Shown one piece after another: positions 15,971 through 25,585 of a DNA stretch of 64,000 nucleotides. The first letter of the stretch is position 1; every line of letters starts with the position of its first letter. The stretch is from the NCBI GenBank assembly GCA_036499025.1, contig DASYEM010000021.1:1-64000 (forward strand), in the 5' to 3' direction. Source of the stretch: Parvibaculum sp036499025 (GTDB lineage: Bacteria; Pseudomonadota; Alphaproteobacteria; Parvibaculales; Parvibaculaceae). The position numbers and the translations under genes were made by a program. Below the pieces are notes generated by a model, which was not told where the DNA came from, ran no database searches, and saw only the letters and a list, made by a program, of their open reading frames with translations.

Positions 15971-16795
15971 CTACATTTTTAGCAGGATCACGCCCGCGGC
16001 CACGACACAAGCGGCGATGATGGCGCGCGCGCCCAGTCCTTCTTTCAGGATCAGTCCTGAAATCAGCGCGCCGAAAACAACACTTGTTTCGCGCAGCGCC
16101 GCAACAGGACCTAGCGCGGTGACGCTCATCGCCCAGATGACGAGCCAATAGGCGACGACCGAAATGAAGCCACCGCCGAGGCCGAGCAACATGTCGCGAC
16201 GCGGGCGCAGCAAGGCGGGTCCGCGCCGCCACAAGGCAATCGCTGTGATGCTGACGCCGTCCAACGCAGAGAGCCAGATCACATAGGCACTGGCGCTTTC
16301 CGCCAGACGTCCGCCGAGCCCATCATTCAGCGTGTAGCTGGCAATGAAAACCGATGTGCCGAGAGCATAAAAAATCGCCCGAGGATCGGTCGGTCCGCGC
16401 GCGCCGTTCCTGGAGCGCCAGGCAAGACTGACAATGCCCGCCAGAATCATGACGATGCCGACGGTCGCGCCCAACGGCAGCCGTTCGCCGAGGAACAGAA
16501 ATCCGACCAGCGTGACGATTGCCGGCGCGGTGCCGCGGGCCAGCGGATAAACCTGCCCCATATCGCCATGCATATAGGCCTTGACGAGGAAGACCTTGTA
16601 GCCGGTATGCAGCGCCAGCGAGAGCAGGATGATCTTCCAGATTTCCCAGCTCGGAAACGGCGCGAAGGGCAGCAGCGGCAACATCAGCAAGCTGCCGCCG
16701 CCCGCGACGTAAGCCATCATCGACAGCCGGTCGGCATTGGACTTGATGAGCGCATTCCAGACCGCATGAAACAACGCGGCAAGCAGCACGAGCAA
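15971..16795 (-). CDS. EamA/DMT family transporter
   Basis: About ten transmembrane helices in 274 or more residues, two EamA repeats: first GQVYPLARGTAPAIVTLVGFLFLGERLPLGATVGIVMILAGI, second GPVAALRETSVVFGALISGLILKEGLGARAIIAACVVAAGV. The solute is unknown. The start is uncertain: TTG at 16795 and GTG at 16789 both lack a ribosome site at good distance, while GGGAG at 16818-16822 suits a CTG at 16813; translation may begin there. Ends two bases from argC, convergent. Confidence 0.85.
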   Translation of the reverse strand: MLVLLAALFHAVWNALIKSNADRLSMMAYVAGGGSLLMLPLLPFAPFPSWEIWKIILLSLALHTGYKVFLVKAYMHGDMGQVYPLARGTAPAIVTLVGFLFLGERLPLGATVGIVMILAGIVSLAWRSRNGARGPTDPRAIFYALGTSVFIASYTLNDGLGGRLAESASAYVIWLSALDGVSITAIALWRRGPALLRPRRDMLLGLGGGFISVVAYWLVIWAMSVTALGPVAALRETSVVFGALISGLILKEGLGARAIIAACVVAAGVILLKM

Positions 16796-16941
16796 GGTGA
16801 TGGAGAGGGACAGGACAAACTCCCGAAGCCGGAATGACGAGCAAGCCGAAGCTACAAGTCAAAGCGCCGGATGCGCATACGGAATTTTCAGCATGGGCTT
16901 TGCGTGATCGGATGGTCGTGGCAAGCGTGCGTGGCGATGAT

Positions 16942-16964
16942 GCAAAGAGGTTTGCGAAAACCTC
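16942..16964 (-). terminator. Probable terminator of phaC
   Basis: On the minus strand a perfect 7-bp stem GAGGTTT/AAACCTC (16964-16958 with 16953-16947) begins inside the phaC stop codon, with a 4-base loop and a short CTTTGC tail. T tract is weak. Confidence 0.55.
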
Positions 16965-18825
16965 ACTCGCCCGACTTCACCAGCACATAGGACCCCGGCG
17001 CATCTTCCAGCACCTTGAGCTTTCCGTCGCCCGGCGCGCGCGCGTTGACCAGCGGACCTGATTGCGGCTTCAGCCAGCTTTCCCAGTCGTGCCACCATGA
17101 GCCCGGCGTTTCAGTTGCCTCTTCGAGCCATTCTTTTGCAAGCCTGGGCCGTGCGTCATTCGTCCAGTACTGGTATTTCCGCGCCGAGGGCGGATTGATG
17201 ACGCCGGCGATGTGGCCCGAGCCCGCGACGATGAATTTCACATCGCCGCCGAAAAGCCGCGTCGCCTTGTAGACCGAGTTATAAGGCGCGATGTGGTCTT
17301 CGCGACTCGACTGGAGGTAGATCGGTATCTTGATTTTCGACAGGTCGAGCGTTTCACCGCCGAGCTCCATGCGGCCTTCGGCGAGATTGTTCCGCAGGTA
17401 GCATTCGCGCAGATAGAAGAGATGCATCTTGGCGGGCATGCGCGTGGCGTCGGCATTCCAGTAAAGAAGATCGAAGGGGACGGGCTCGCGGCCAAGCAGG
17501 TAATTATTGACCACGTAAGACCAGATCAACTCGTTCGAGCGCAGCATGTTGAAGGTCGATGCCATAGCAGAGCCTTCGAGCAAGCCGCCATTGGCTTCCA
17601 TCTGCTGTTCGAGCCCCGCGATCTGTCCCTCGTCGACAAAGACTTGCAGATCGCCCGCTTCAGTGAAGTCTACTTGCGTCGCAAAGAAGGTCGCGGATTT
17701 GATACGCCCGTCGTTCTTCGCCGCCATATGCGCCAGCGTCGAGGCAAGCAGGGTGCCGCCGATGCAATAGCCGATGGCGTTGACGTCTTTTTCACCTGTG
17801 GCTTTTTCGATCGCATCGAGCGCCGGATAGGCGCCATCGATCATGTAACTCTCGAAAGAAATCATCGCCTGTTGCGCGTCGGGATTGACCCAGCTCACGA
17901 CGAAGACGGTATAGCCCTGCTCGACAGCCCACCGGACGAAGGATTTTTCCGGCGTGAGGTCGAGAATATAATATTTGTTGATCCAGGGCGGAAAGATCAG
18001 CAGCGGCCGCTTATGAACCTTCCCGGTCGTCGGTTCATATTGCAGCAGCTGGATCAGATCGTTCTGGAAGACGACCTTGCCCGGCGTCAGCGCGATGTTG
18101 CGGCCGAGCTCAAAGGCCTTCATGTCGGTTTGCTGAATGTTCAGCTTGCCGTGTCCGCGCTCCACATCTTCGAGCAGATGCTGCATTCCGAGAACGAGAT
18201 TTTCACCGTTGGATTGCAGCGTGGCGCGCAGCACCTGCGGATTGGTCAGCAGAAAGTTCGAAGGAGAAAAAGCGTCGGCGAATTGCTTGACGTAGAATTC
18301 GGCTTTCTTGCGCGTATGCTCATCGACGCCCTCAGTGTCGCGCACCTGTTGGCCGAGCCATTGGCTCATCAGCAGATATGACTGCTTCATCAGGTCGAAG
18401 GCGACATTGTTTTGCCAGTCGGAATCCTTGAAGCGCTTATCCGCACGCGCGGGCTGAACGACAGGTTCGGTTTCCTGACCCATCAGGCGACGCGTCGTCG
18501 ATTGCCAGAGATCGAGATATCCGTTCCAGAGCTGGGCTTGCGCCTCGACGAGTTTCAGCGGATTTTTCACGTAACTCGTGGCGACATCGAGAATCGGTTT
18601 GCCGATACGCCGCACATCGCTCATCGACGAGCTGAGCGACCCGGATTCTTCGCCGCCGACCATTTGCCGGAAGGCTTTCTGGCCGAGCGCAGCCGCCTGA
18701 ATGAGATTGAGCGCCATCGCACCCATGTCGGGAATGGGATAGGCCGAAGCTTTCGCTTCTGGCAGAACAGGTTGCGCTTGGGCCGGCTGGCCTTGAGACG
18801 GCGAACTCTTCTTGCGTGGCGGCAC
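16963..18825 (-). CDS. phaC: Class I poly(3-hydroxyalkanoate) synthase
   Basis: Polymerises (R)-3-hydroxyacyl-CoA into storage polyester on granules. 620 residues, usual for class I. The N-terminal PhaC_N domain (about 100-270) is followed by an alpha/beta hydrolase core with the lipase-like box GYCIGG, catalytic Cys354, then Asp in SREDHIAPY and His in GSGHIAGVINPP. The first 40 residues are Pro/Gln/Ala-rich and likely disordered. No phasin, phaA or phaB is nearby, so the other PHA genes lie elsewhere. Monocistronic, with a probable terminator at its stop. Confidence 0.95.
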   Translation of the reverse strand: MPPRKKSSPSQGQPAQAQPVLPEAKASAYPIPDMGAMALNLIQAAALGQKAFRQMVGGEESGSLSSSMSDVRRIGKPILDVATSYVKNPLKLVEAQAQLWNGYLDLWQSTTRRLMGQETEPVVQPARADKRFKDSDWQNNVAFDLMKQSYLLMSQWLGQQVRDTEGVDEHTRKKAEFYVKQFADAFSPSNFLLTNPQVLRATLQSNGENLVLGMQHLLEDVERGHGKLNIQQTDMKAFELGRNIALTPGKVVFQNDLIQLLQYEPTTGKVHKRPLLIFPPWINKYYILDLTPEKSFVRWAVEQGYTVFVVSWVNPDAQQAMISFESYMIDGAYPALDAIEKATGEKDVNAIGYCIGGTLLASTLAHMAAKNDGRIKSATFFATQVDFTEAGDLQVFVDEGQIAGLEQQMEANGGLLEGSAMASTFNMLRSNELIWSYVVNNYLLGREPVPFDLLYWNADATRMPAKMHLFYLRECYLRNNLAEGRMELGGETLDLSKIKIPIYLQSSREDHIAPYNSVYKATRLFGGDVKFIVAGSGHIAGVINPPSARKYQYWTNDARPRLAKEWLEEATETPGSWWHDWESWLKPQSGPLVNARAPGDGKLKVLEDAPGSYVLVKSGE

Positions 18826-18984
18826 GTCGTTTCCCTGGTCCGGTCTGCCGCTGGCGCCGATTTCGCGCGCGACTATCGGTTTTGTGTTCGGTTTCTATAC
18901 TATACGCTCTGGCGCAGCCGCCCATGAAAATGCGATAAATTGCGCCGGCTGGGGCCAGAACGAAATTTAGGGAGCGGAGACCAC

Positions 18985-19650
18985 ATGTCCAGGCAGGGAT
19001 CGGACGTTATGCGGAACCGGAGCAATCCGTTGGGGCAGCCTCTTGTGAGGGTCGCCGCCGCAGCCTTGCTGATGGGCGGTCTTGCCGCTTGCTCGATGAT
19101 GCCCGACTGGGCAAAGCCCGGCGCGGTTTATGGTGAAGGCACGCCCGCGGCGACGCCCGAAGGCACGGAAGGTTTCCCCAATCTTGCCGACACGCCGGGC
19201 CAGAAGCCGTCTTCGACCAGCGTCGAAGACCAGAAAAGCATCGCCGAAGGTCTGGCCGCCGATCGCGCCAGCGCCAAGCATACCGATGAAGTGCTGCGCG
19301 GCGGCACCGAGCCGCCGGCGCCCGCGCCGCAGGTGGCAGCGCCAAAGCCCGTTCCGGCGCTGAAGGATGCTCCGGCAGAGGCTGCGGAACCGGAAGCGCA
19401 GCCCGAGACTTCGAAGGCAAACGGCAAGAAGAGCGAACTTCTGCCTATGCCCGGTTTCGGCGGACACGCCACGCTTGCCGCCGCCCGTCGCATCCAGACG
19501 GCCTCCGCCGATATGTCGCAAGACGCACCGGCGGCTGCCAGCGAAGATACCGAGGCAAAGCCCGATCCGAATGCCGAACAGCCGGTCAGCGCCGCGCCAA
19601 CGACCCCGGTCGAGGTCAAGCCGGTGATCGGCGGCGGGAAGGCTATGTAG
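18985..19650 (+). CDS. Ala/Pro/Glu-rich predicted lipoprotein of unknown function
   Basis: A 221-residue protein with a basic N-terminus, a hydrophobic stretch (VRVAAAALLMGGLAAC) and a lipobox with Cys36, so predicted lipid-anchored. The rest is low-complexity, rich in Ala, Pro and Glu (EPPAPAPQVAAPKPVPALKD and similar) with a short conserved-looking island SELLPMPGFGGHATLAAARRI. I do not recognise a domain; this pattern occurs in envelope lipoproteins. The ATG at 18985 has a GGAG six bases upstream. Confidence 0.7.
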   Translation: MSRQGSDVMRNRSNPLGQPLVRVAAAALLMGGLAACSMMPDWAKPGAVYGEGTPAATPEGTEGFPNLADTPGQKPSSTSVEDQKSIAEGLAADRASAKHTDEVLRGGTEPPAPAPQVAAPKPVPALKDAPAEAAEPEAQPETSKANGKKSELLPMPGFGGHATLAAARRIQTASADMSQDAPAAASEDTEAKPDPNAEQPVSAAPTTPVEVKPVIGGGKAM

Positions 19651-19674
19651 GCTCGAAGACGCTTCTTCGAGCCT
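19649..19674 (+). terminator. Perfect 11-bp hairpin after the lipoprotein gene
   Basis: AGGCTCGAAGA (19649-19659), CGCT loop, TCTTCGAGCCT (19664-19674), starting inside the stop codon. There is no T tract, so it may block 3' decay or act with Rho rather than terminate intrinsically. Confidence 0.55.
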
Positions 19675-19885
19675 GACGTGAGCTACCCGTGCAATAAGGT
19701 CCCGCTATGGGCGAATCCGTCATAATCTTGCCTTGAGCCGCTCCGCTATTGGGGCGAGGCAGTCCCTTGGCCCTTTGGTCACGGCGCAGCCCCGTTTTCA
19801 GCCCTTTTGGCGTGGCCCGGTTCCTGGTTTGGAGTTATAAGGGCGGCGTTATCAGGGGTTTCGCGCCCCGCTTCAGGATTTGACC

Positions 19886-21148
19886 ATGAGCGAAGAATTC
19901 CATCGCATAAAGCGTCTGCCCCCTTACGTCTTTGAGAGCGTGAACAAGCTCAAGGCGAAGGCGCGCGCCGAAGGCAAGGACATCATCGATTTCGGCATGG
20001 GCAACCCGGATATGCCGACGCCGCCGCATATCGTCGAAAAGATGATCGAAGCGGTACGCGATCCGAAAACCCATCGCTATTCCTCTTCGCGCGGCATTCC
20101 CGGTCTGCGCAAGGCGCAGGCCGCCTATTACGAGCGCCGCTTCGGTGTGAAGCTCAATCCCGAAACGGAAGTCATCGCGACGCTGGGCTCCAAAGAGGGC
20201 CTCGCCAATCTCGCGCAGGCCATCACCGCGCCGGGCGACGTGATCCTCTGTCCGAACCCGAGCTATCCGATCCACGCCTTCGGCTTCATCATTTCGGGCG
20301 CGGTCATCCGCAGCGTACCCTTCGAGAGCCAGTCCGGTTTTTTCGACATGCTGGAGCGCGGCGTCCGCCATAGCGTCCCGAAGCCCGTCGCGCTCGTCGT
20401 GAGCTATCCGTCCAATCCGACGGCGCAGGTAGCCGATCTCGATTTCTACCGCGAGATCGTCGCTTTCGCGGCCAAGCATGACCTCTACATTATTTCCGAT
20501 CTCGCTTATTCCGAGATTTATTTTGACGGCAATCCGCCGCCCTCGATCTTGCAGGTGCCCGGCGCGCGCGAGCGCAGCGTCGAGTTCACCTCGCTCTCCA
20601 AAACCTATGCGATGCCCGGCTGGCGCATGGGTTTCGCTGTCGGAAATGAGCGTCTCGTCAACGCGCTCGGCCGTGTGAAGTCCTATCTTGATTACGGCGC
20701 CTTCACGCCCATTCAGGTTGCGGCCACGGCGGCGCTCAACGGCCCGCAAGATTGCGTCGAGGAAATTCGCCAGACCTACAAGCATCGCCGCGACGTGCTG
20801 GTCGACAGCATGGCGCGGTCGGGCTGGGACATTCCGAGCCCGCCAGCATCGATGTTCGCCTGGTCGCCTATCCCGGAGAAGTTCCGCCACATCGGTTCGA
20901 TGGGTTTTTCTACGCTGCTGCTTGAACAGGCCGACGTCGCCGTCGCGCCTGGCATCGGCTTTGGTGAATATGGCGACGGCCACGTCCGCATCGGTCTCGT
21001 CGAAAACGAGCAGCGCATCCGGCAGGCGGCGCGCGGCGTCAAGCGCATGATGCAGAACGCCGACCAGATCCTTGCCGAATATGAAGAACGCACCGGCATC
21101 AAAGGCAACGTCGTTCCCCATCCCAATTCGAGAGCGGGCCGGCCGTGA
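19886..21148 (+). CDS. Class I/II PLP aminotransferase (AlaC-like)
   Basis: Fold-type I aminotransferase, 420 residues, of the group that includes E. coli AlaC and LL-diaminopimelate aminotransferases. Visible: MGNPDMPTPPHIV, SSSRGIPGLRKA, NPSYPIH, VVSYPSNPTAQVA, SDLAYSEIYF and the PLP lysine in SLSKTYAMPGWRMGF. ATG at 19886 chosen over TTG at 19880 because AGGA lies seven bases upstream. It overlaps hom by four bases (GTGA). The substrate (alanine/glutamate versus another amino acid) is not certain; the link to hom suggests aspartate-family or alanine supply. Confidence 0.9.
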   Translation: MSEEFHRIKRLPPYVFESVNKLKAKARAEGKDIIDFGMGNPDMPTPPHIVEKMIEAVRDPKTHRYSSSRGIPGLRKAQAAYYERRFGVKLNPETEVIATLGSKEGLANLAQAITAPGDVILCPNPSYPIHAFGFIISGAVIRSVPFESQSGFFDMLERGVRHSVPKPVALVVSYPSNPTAQVADLDFYREIVAFAAKHDLYIISDLAYSEIYFDGNPPPSILQVPGARERSVEFTSLSKTYAMPGWRMGFAVGNERLVNALGRVKSYLDYGAFTPIQVAATAALNGPQDCVEEIRQTYKHRRDVLVDSMARSGWDIPSPPASMFAWSPIPEKFRHIGSMGFSTLLLEQADVAVAPGIGFGEYGDGHVRIGLVENEQRIRQAARGVKRMMQNADQILAEYEERTGIKGNVVPHPNSRAGRP

Positions 21149-22455
21149 GCAAACCACTTCGGATCGGTGTCGCCGGCCTCGGTACTGTCGGCGTCGGCGT
21201 CGTCAAGATTTTGGCCGAGCGCCGTGACTTTCTCGCTGCCGCTTCCGGCCGCTCCATCGAAATCGCGGCCGTCAGCGCGCGCGATGCGAAGAAAGATCGC
21301 GGCGTCGATCTTTCCGGCATCCGCTTTGAAGCCGATGCGCGTGCACTCGCCACCGCCAACGACATTGACGTCGTCGTCGAATTGATCGGCGGCGCGGATG
21401 GCATCGCACGCGAACTGGTCGAGACGGCTTTATCGAATGGGAAGCACGTCGTCACCGCCAATAAGGCGCTGATCGCGCGTCACGGCATCGCGCTGGCGCG
21501 CGTCGCTGAACAGCGCGGCGTGGCATTGAACTACGAAGCCGCCGTCGCAGGCGGCATTCCGATTGTGAAAGCCTTGCGCGAAGGTCTTGCGGCCAACGAG
21601 ATCACCAGCGTCGTCGGCATTCTCAACGGCACCTGCAATTACATTCTCACCGAGATGGAGGAGACTGGCCGCGATTTTGCGGATGTGCTGAAAGAGGCGC
21701 AGGCGCTCGGCTATGCCGAAGCCGATCCGTCTTTCGACGTCGGCGGCATCGATGCCGCACACAAGCTCGCCATCCTTGCCAGCCTCGCCTTCGGTCAGGA
21801 AGTTGCCTTCGACAATGTGCATATCGAGGGCATCGAAAAGATCACCGCGACGGACATCAAGTTCGCCAGGGAATTTGGCTACAAAATCAAACTGCTCGGC
21901 ATCGCGACGCGCGGAGCTGATGGCATTGAACAGCGCGTGCATCCGGCGCTTGTGCCCGACGGTTCGCCGCTTGCCGCTGTCTCTGGCGTCTTCAATGCGG
22001 TGGCCGTGCGCGGCGACCGGGTCGGGCTATTGGTTCTCGAAGGTCGCGGGGCGGGCGAGGGGCCGACGGCGTCCGCCGTCTTATCCGACCTCGTCGATAT
22101 CGCGCGCGGCCTCGTCATGCCACCCTTCATCGTGCCGACGAGCCACCTGAAAGCACCCGCAAAGACCACCGTCGATGCCAGCAGGAGCGCCTATTATCTG
22201 CGCTTCAGCGCCATCGATCGCGCGGGCAGCATGGCCGACATCACGCGCGCGTTGGCGCAGGCGTCTGTCTCCATTGAGCGCATCGTGCAGCGCGGCGAGC
22301 GCAAGGAAGGCGATACGGGCCGCATGCCCGTCGTCTTCGTGACGCATGCGACGGAAGAAGGTTCGATGCGCAGCGCGCTCAAACATTTGTCGCAACATGA
22401 AGAAGTGGCGGGCAAACCGCTCGTGATCCGCATCGAAGACGGCGGCTCACGTTAA
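21145..22455 (+). CDS. hom: Homoserine dehydrogenase
   Basis: Reduces aspartate semialdehyde to homoserine, precursor of threonine and methionine. 436 residues: NAD-binding loop IGVAGLGTVGVGVV, VVELIGGADG, ANKALIARHG, the NGTCNYILTEME catalytic-domain motif and FDVGGIDAAHKLAILASLAFG, then a C-terminal ACT domain (about 355-430, YYLRFSAIDRAGSMADITRAL) for feedback control by threonine. GTG start coupled to the aminotransferase stop. Supplies the substrate pathway of both MetY and the MetB-type enzyme in this window. Confidence 0.97.
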   Translation: MSKPLRIGVAGLGTVGVGVVKILAERRDFLAAASGRSIEIAAVSARDAKKDRGVDLSGIRFEADARALATANDIDVVVELIGGADGIARELVETALSNGKHVVTANKALIARHGIALARVAEQRGVALNYEAAVAGGIPIVKALREGLAANEITSVVGILNGTCNYILTEMEETGRDFADVLKEAQALGYAEADPSFDVGGIDAAHKLAILASLAFGQEVAFDNVHIEGIEKITATDIKFAREFGYKIKLLGIATRGADGIEQRVHPALVPDGSPLAAVSGVFNAVAVRGDRVGLLVLEGRGAGEGPTASAVLSDLVDIARGLVMPPFIVPTSHLKAPAKTTVDASRSAYYLRFSAIDRAGSMADITRALAQASVSIERIVQRGERKEGDTGRMPVVFVTHATEEGSMRSALKHLSQHEEVAGKPLVIRIEDGGSR

Positions 22456-22506
22456 TCAGGCTGAACACGTCAATTGGGTTAAATACGTCCGGCGAAGGAA
22501 AGATCG

Positions 22507-23481
22507 ATGGCTGAGAAGAAGGGTTTGAGCAGGATGCTGACGCTGGAGGTGACACGTGTCACCGAGCGCGCGGCGATACTTTCGTCCTTGCTCGCGGGAC
22601 GCGGCGACGAGAAGGCGGCTGACCAGGCCGCCGTCGATGCGATGCGCACGGAACTCAACCGCCTCGACATCGACGGCACGATCGTGATCGGCGAAGGCGA
22701 ACGTGACGAAGCGCCGATGCTCTTCATCGGCGAAAAGGTCGGCACCGGCGACGGCCCTAAAGTCGATATCGCTCTCGATCCGCTCGAAGGCACGACACTC
22801 TGCGCCAAGGCGATGGCGAACTCGCTCGCCGTGCTTGCGATGGCCGAAGGCGGCAGCCTTCTGCATGCGCCGGACACCTATATGGACAAGATCGCCATTG
22901 GCGGCGGTTATCCCGAAGGCCTCGTCGATCTCGACGCGAAGCCCGTCGATAACATCAACGCATTGGCGAAAGCCAAGGGCGTCGAGGTTTCGCAGATCAC
23001 CGTCTGCATTCTCGACCGGCCGCGCCACGCCGAACTCATCCGCGCGGTGCGCGAGACCGGCGCGCGCGTGACGCTCATCACCGACGGCGACATTGCGGGC
23101 GTCATCAACACGACTGACCCGACCACCGGCGTCGATATCTACATGGGCATCGGCGGCGCGCCTGAAGGCGTGCTGGCGGCGGCGGCGTTGCGCTGCATCG
23201 GCGGCCAGATGCAGGGCCGTCTCGTCACCTCGAGCGACGAGCAGAAGGCGCGCGCGGCCAAGATGGGCGTGAAGGACTTCAACAAGAAGTTCACGATGGA
23301 AGAGATGGCTTCGGGCGACGTGATCTTCGCCGCCACGGGCGTCACCGACGGCAACATGCTCGAAGGCATCCGCTATGTGCGTGGCGGCTTCACCACGCAT
23401 TCGGTCGTCATGCGTTCAAAGACCGGCACGGTGCGCTGGATCAAGGCGTTCCATCCCAAGATGAACAAGTTCAAGGAATAA
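22507..23481 (+). CDS. glpX: Class II fructose-1,6-bisphosphatase
   Basis: Gluconeogenic phosphatase of 324 residues. Metal and substrate motifs: GTIVIGEGERDEAPMLFIGE, ALDPLEGTTLCAKAMANS and ATGVTDGNMLEGIRY. Length is usual for GlpX. It lies between hom and recJ, an order repeated in many alphaproteobacteria. Gap of 51 bases from hom and ten from recJ, so probably one transcript. Confidence 0.96.
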   Translation: MAEKKGLSRMLTLEVTRVTERAAILSSLLAGRGDEKAADQAAVDAMRTELNRLDIDGTIVIGEGERDEAPMLFIGEKVGTGDGPKVDIALDPLEGTTLCAKAMANSLAVLAMAEGGSLLHAPDTYMDKIAIGGGYPEGLVDLDAKPVDNINALAKAKGVEVSQITVCILDRPRHAELIRAVRETGARVTLITDGDIAGVINTTDPTTGVDIYMGIGGAPEGVLAAAALRCIGGQMQGRLVTSSDEQKARAAKMGVKDFNKKFTMEEMASGDVIFAATGVTDGNMLEGIRYVRGGFTTHSVVMRSKTGTVRWIKAFHPKMNKFKE

Positions 23482-23491
23482 GGCGGACCAG

Positions 23492-25300
23492 TTGGGCGAG
23501 GCATCACGGCATTTCCTGGGCGTCGAACGGTCGCTGACCGGCCGGGCTTGGGTGAGCCGCCTCGCCGACGATCGTATGGCGCTGGCGATCGCGCAGCGCG
23601 AGGGCTTGCCCGAGATCGTCGGACGCGTTCTCGCCGGGCGCGGCATCGCGCCGGAAGACGTCGCCGCCTATCTCGCGCCAAGTCTCAAGACGCTGTTGCC
23701 CGATCCCTCGTCGCTGATTGATATGGACAAGGCCGCGCGGCGCATTGCCGATGCGATCATGGGCAACGAGAAGGTCGCGGTCTTCGGCGACTACGATGTG
23801 GACGGCGCGACATCGAGCGCCGTGTTGCAACGCTTCTTTCGCGCCGTTGGCGCAGACTTGCGCATCTACATTCCCGACCGCATCCGCGAGGGTTATGGCC
23901 CCAACGCGCCCGCGCTGATGACGCTGCGCGATGAAGGCATCAAGCTCATCGTCACCGTCGATTGCGGAACCATGGCGCACAAGGTTTTAGGCGTTGCGCA
24001 GGATGCCGGGCTCGAAATCGTCGTCATCGACCATCATCAGGCCGAACCCGCTTTGCCGCCGGCTTACGCGCTGGTCAATCCGAACCGTCTCGACGACGTA
24101 AGCGGGCAGGGTACGCTTGCTGCCGTCGGCGTCGTCTTCCTGTTCATTGTCGCGATCAATCGTCTGCTACGCGATGGCGGCTGGTACACGGGCCGCGATG
24201 CGCCCGATCTTCTCGCGCTGCTCGACCTCGTCGCGCTCGGCACGGTCTGTGATGTAGTGCCGCTCATCGGCCTCAACCGCGCTTTCGTTTCGCAGGGCCT
24301 TCGCGTTCTCGCCAAACGCCGCAATGTCGGCCTGGCGGCGCTTGGCGATGTGGCGCGGCTCGAAGGCACGCCTGGCGCTTATCATCTCGGCTTTCTGCTT
24401 GGGCCTCGCGTCAATGCAGGCGGTCGCGTCGGTCGTTCCGATCTTGGAGCGCGGCTGCTCACAACCGGCGACGCGGGGGAGGCGGGTGCCATCGCGCTTG
24501 AACTCGATGTATTGAATAAAGAGCGTCAGGCCATCGAGGGGCAGGTGCTCGAAGAAGCCTTGCAGCAAGTCGATCTGGCGCTTGCCGCCACACGCCGCAA
24601 CACGCCGCCCGCCATCATCGTCGCTCATGCGAAGGGCTGGCATCCCGGCGTCATCGGCATCGTCGCCGCGCGGCTCAAGGAACGCTATGAGCGCCCGGCC
24701 ATCGTCATTGCCTTCGACGGCAAGGGCGAAGGCAAGGGCTCGGGCCGTTCCATTCAAGGCGTCGATCTCGGCCGCGCCGTCACGGCGGCGCTCGAAGCAG
24801 GCCACCTCGTCAATGGCGGCGGTCACGCCATGGCGGCGGGTCTCACCATCCGGGAAGACAAGCTCGAAAACCTCGTCGAATTTCTTGAAGCCCGCATCGG
24901 CGTCGAAATCGCGGCGGCCACAGAATCCCGCGCGCTCCGTCTCGACGGTGCGCTCGCCGCGCGGGGCGCCAGCCGCGAGCTATACGAAATGCTGGAACAA
25001 GCAGGTCCCTACGGTTCCGGCAATCCCGAGCCACGTTTCGCTGTGCCTTCCATGCGGGTGGCTCACGCCGACATCGTTGGCAAAGGCCATGTCCGCGTCG
25101 CGTTGACGGGCGAAGATGGTGCACGCCTCAAGGGCATCGCTTTCCGCGCCGCAGAGACGCCGCTGGGCCGTGCGCTGCTCGACCGGGGCACCGGCCCTGT
25201 CCATGTCGCGGGCCGCCTGAAGGCCGACGATTGGCAGGGGCGCCGGGGCGTCCAGCTCACCATCGAGGATGCTGTCGCGACACGGGACGCCGTCCCGTAA
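23492..25300 (+). CDS. recJ: Single-stranded-DNA-specific exonuclease RecJ
   Basis: 5'-3' ssDNA exonuclease for recombination and mismatch repair. 602 residues with the DHH domain motifs FGDYDVDGATSSAVL, TVDCGTMAH and VIDHHQAEP, and the DHHA1 domain around GWHPGVIGIVAARL and GSGRSIQGVDL with VNGGGHAMAAGL; C-terminal OB fold. TTG start with AAGGCGG upstream. Last gene of the hom-glpX-recJ run. Confidence 0.96.
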   Translation: MGEASRHFLGVERSLTGRAWVSRLADDRMALAIAQREGLPEIVGRVLAGRGIAPEDVAAYLAPSLKTLLPDPSSLIDMDKAARRIADAIMGNEKVAVFGDYDVDGATSSAVLQRFFRAVGADLRIYIPDRIREGYGPNAPALMTLRDEGIKLIVTVDCGTMAHKVLGVAQDAGLEIVVIDHHQAEPALPPAYALVNPNRLDDVSGQGTLAAVGVVFLFIVAINRLLRDGGWYTGRDAPDLLALLDLVALGTVCDVVPLIGLNRAFVSQGLRVLAKRRNVGLAALGDVARLEGTPGAYHLGFLLGPRVNAGGRVGRSDLGARLLTTGDAGEAGAIALELDVLNKERQAIEGQVLEEALQQVDLALAATRRNTPPAIIVAHAKGWHPGVIGIVAARLKERYERPAIVIAFDGKGEGKGSGRSIQGVDLGRAVTAALEAGHLVNGGGHAMAAGLTIREDKLENLVEFLEARIGVEIAAATESRALRLDGALAARGASRELYEMLEQAGPYGSGNPEPRFAVPSMRVAHADIVGKGHVRVALTGEDGARLKGIAFRAAETPLGRALLDRGTGPVHVAGRLKADDWQGRRGVQLTIEDAVATRDAVP

Positions 25301-25330
25301 AAACCTTTACCGAGCGGCCCCAAACGGGCC

Positions 25331-25359
25331 TTGTCAGACACGTTTCATCCCCTTATAAG
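25331..25359 (+). promoter_or_regulatory. Sigma-70-type promoter of tRNA-Glu
   Basis: TTGTCA -35 (25331-25336), exactly 17 bases and TATAAG -10 (25354-25359), then a GC-rich discriminator. About 60 bases of leader before the tRNA. Confidence 0.75.
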
Positions 25360-25424
25360 CGCCCGGTCAGTGGCCTCCGGGCCCAGCGCTCGGGGTCCGA
25401 TGCCTCCAAGGCTCAGACCCATGT

Positions 25425-25499
25425 GCGCCCTTCGTCTATCGGTTAGGACGCCAGATTTTCATTCTGGAAAGAGGGGTTCGACTCCCCTAGGGCGTACCA
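25425..25499 (+). tRNA. tRNA-Glu, anticodon TTC
   Basis: A 75-base cloverleaf. Acceptor GCGCCCT (25425-25431) pairs with AGGGCGT (25489-25495) including a terminal G-U, followed by A73 and an encoded CCA (25497-25499). Anticodon stem CCAGA/TCTGG encloses TTTTCAT with anticodon TTC. T arm GGGGTTCGACTCCCC. Stand-alone gene between recJ and the ATPase. Confidence 0.96.
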
Positions 25500-25585
25500 C
25501 TTCCCGGCTTATCGCCGGTTGCGCGTAACCTGACACATCCCCCAAGCCGTCCCTGTTTTCATGCACATCACAGGAGAGCTTCGCC

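Noticed and set aside
17212..18381. Plus-strand frame of about 390 codons opposite phaC
   Set aside because: Antisense shadow of phaC; no domain or start signal.
19835..21157. 440-codon minus-strand frame opposite the aminotransferase gene
   Set aside because: Antisense to conserved PLP motifs, no ribosome site, Arg/Asp/Ala-biased translation.
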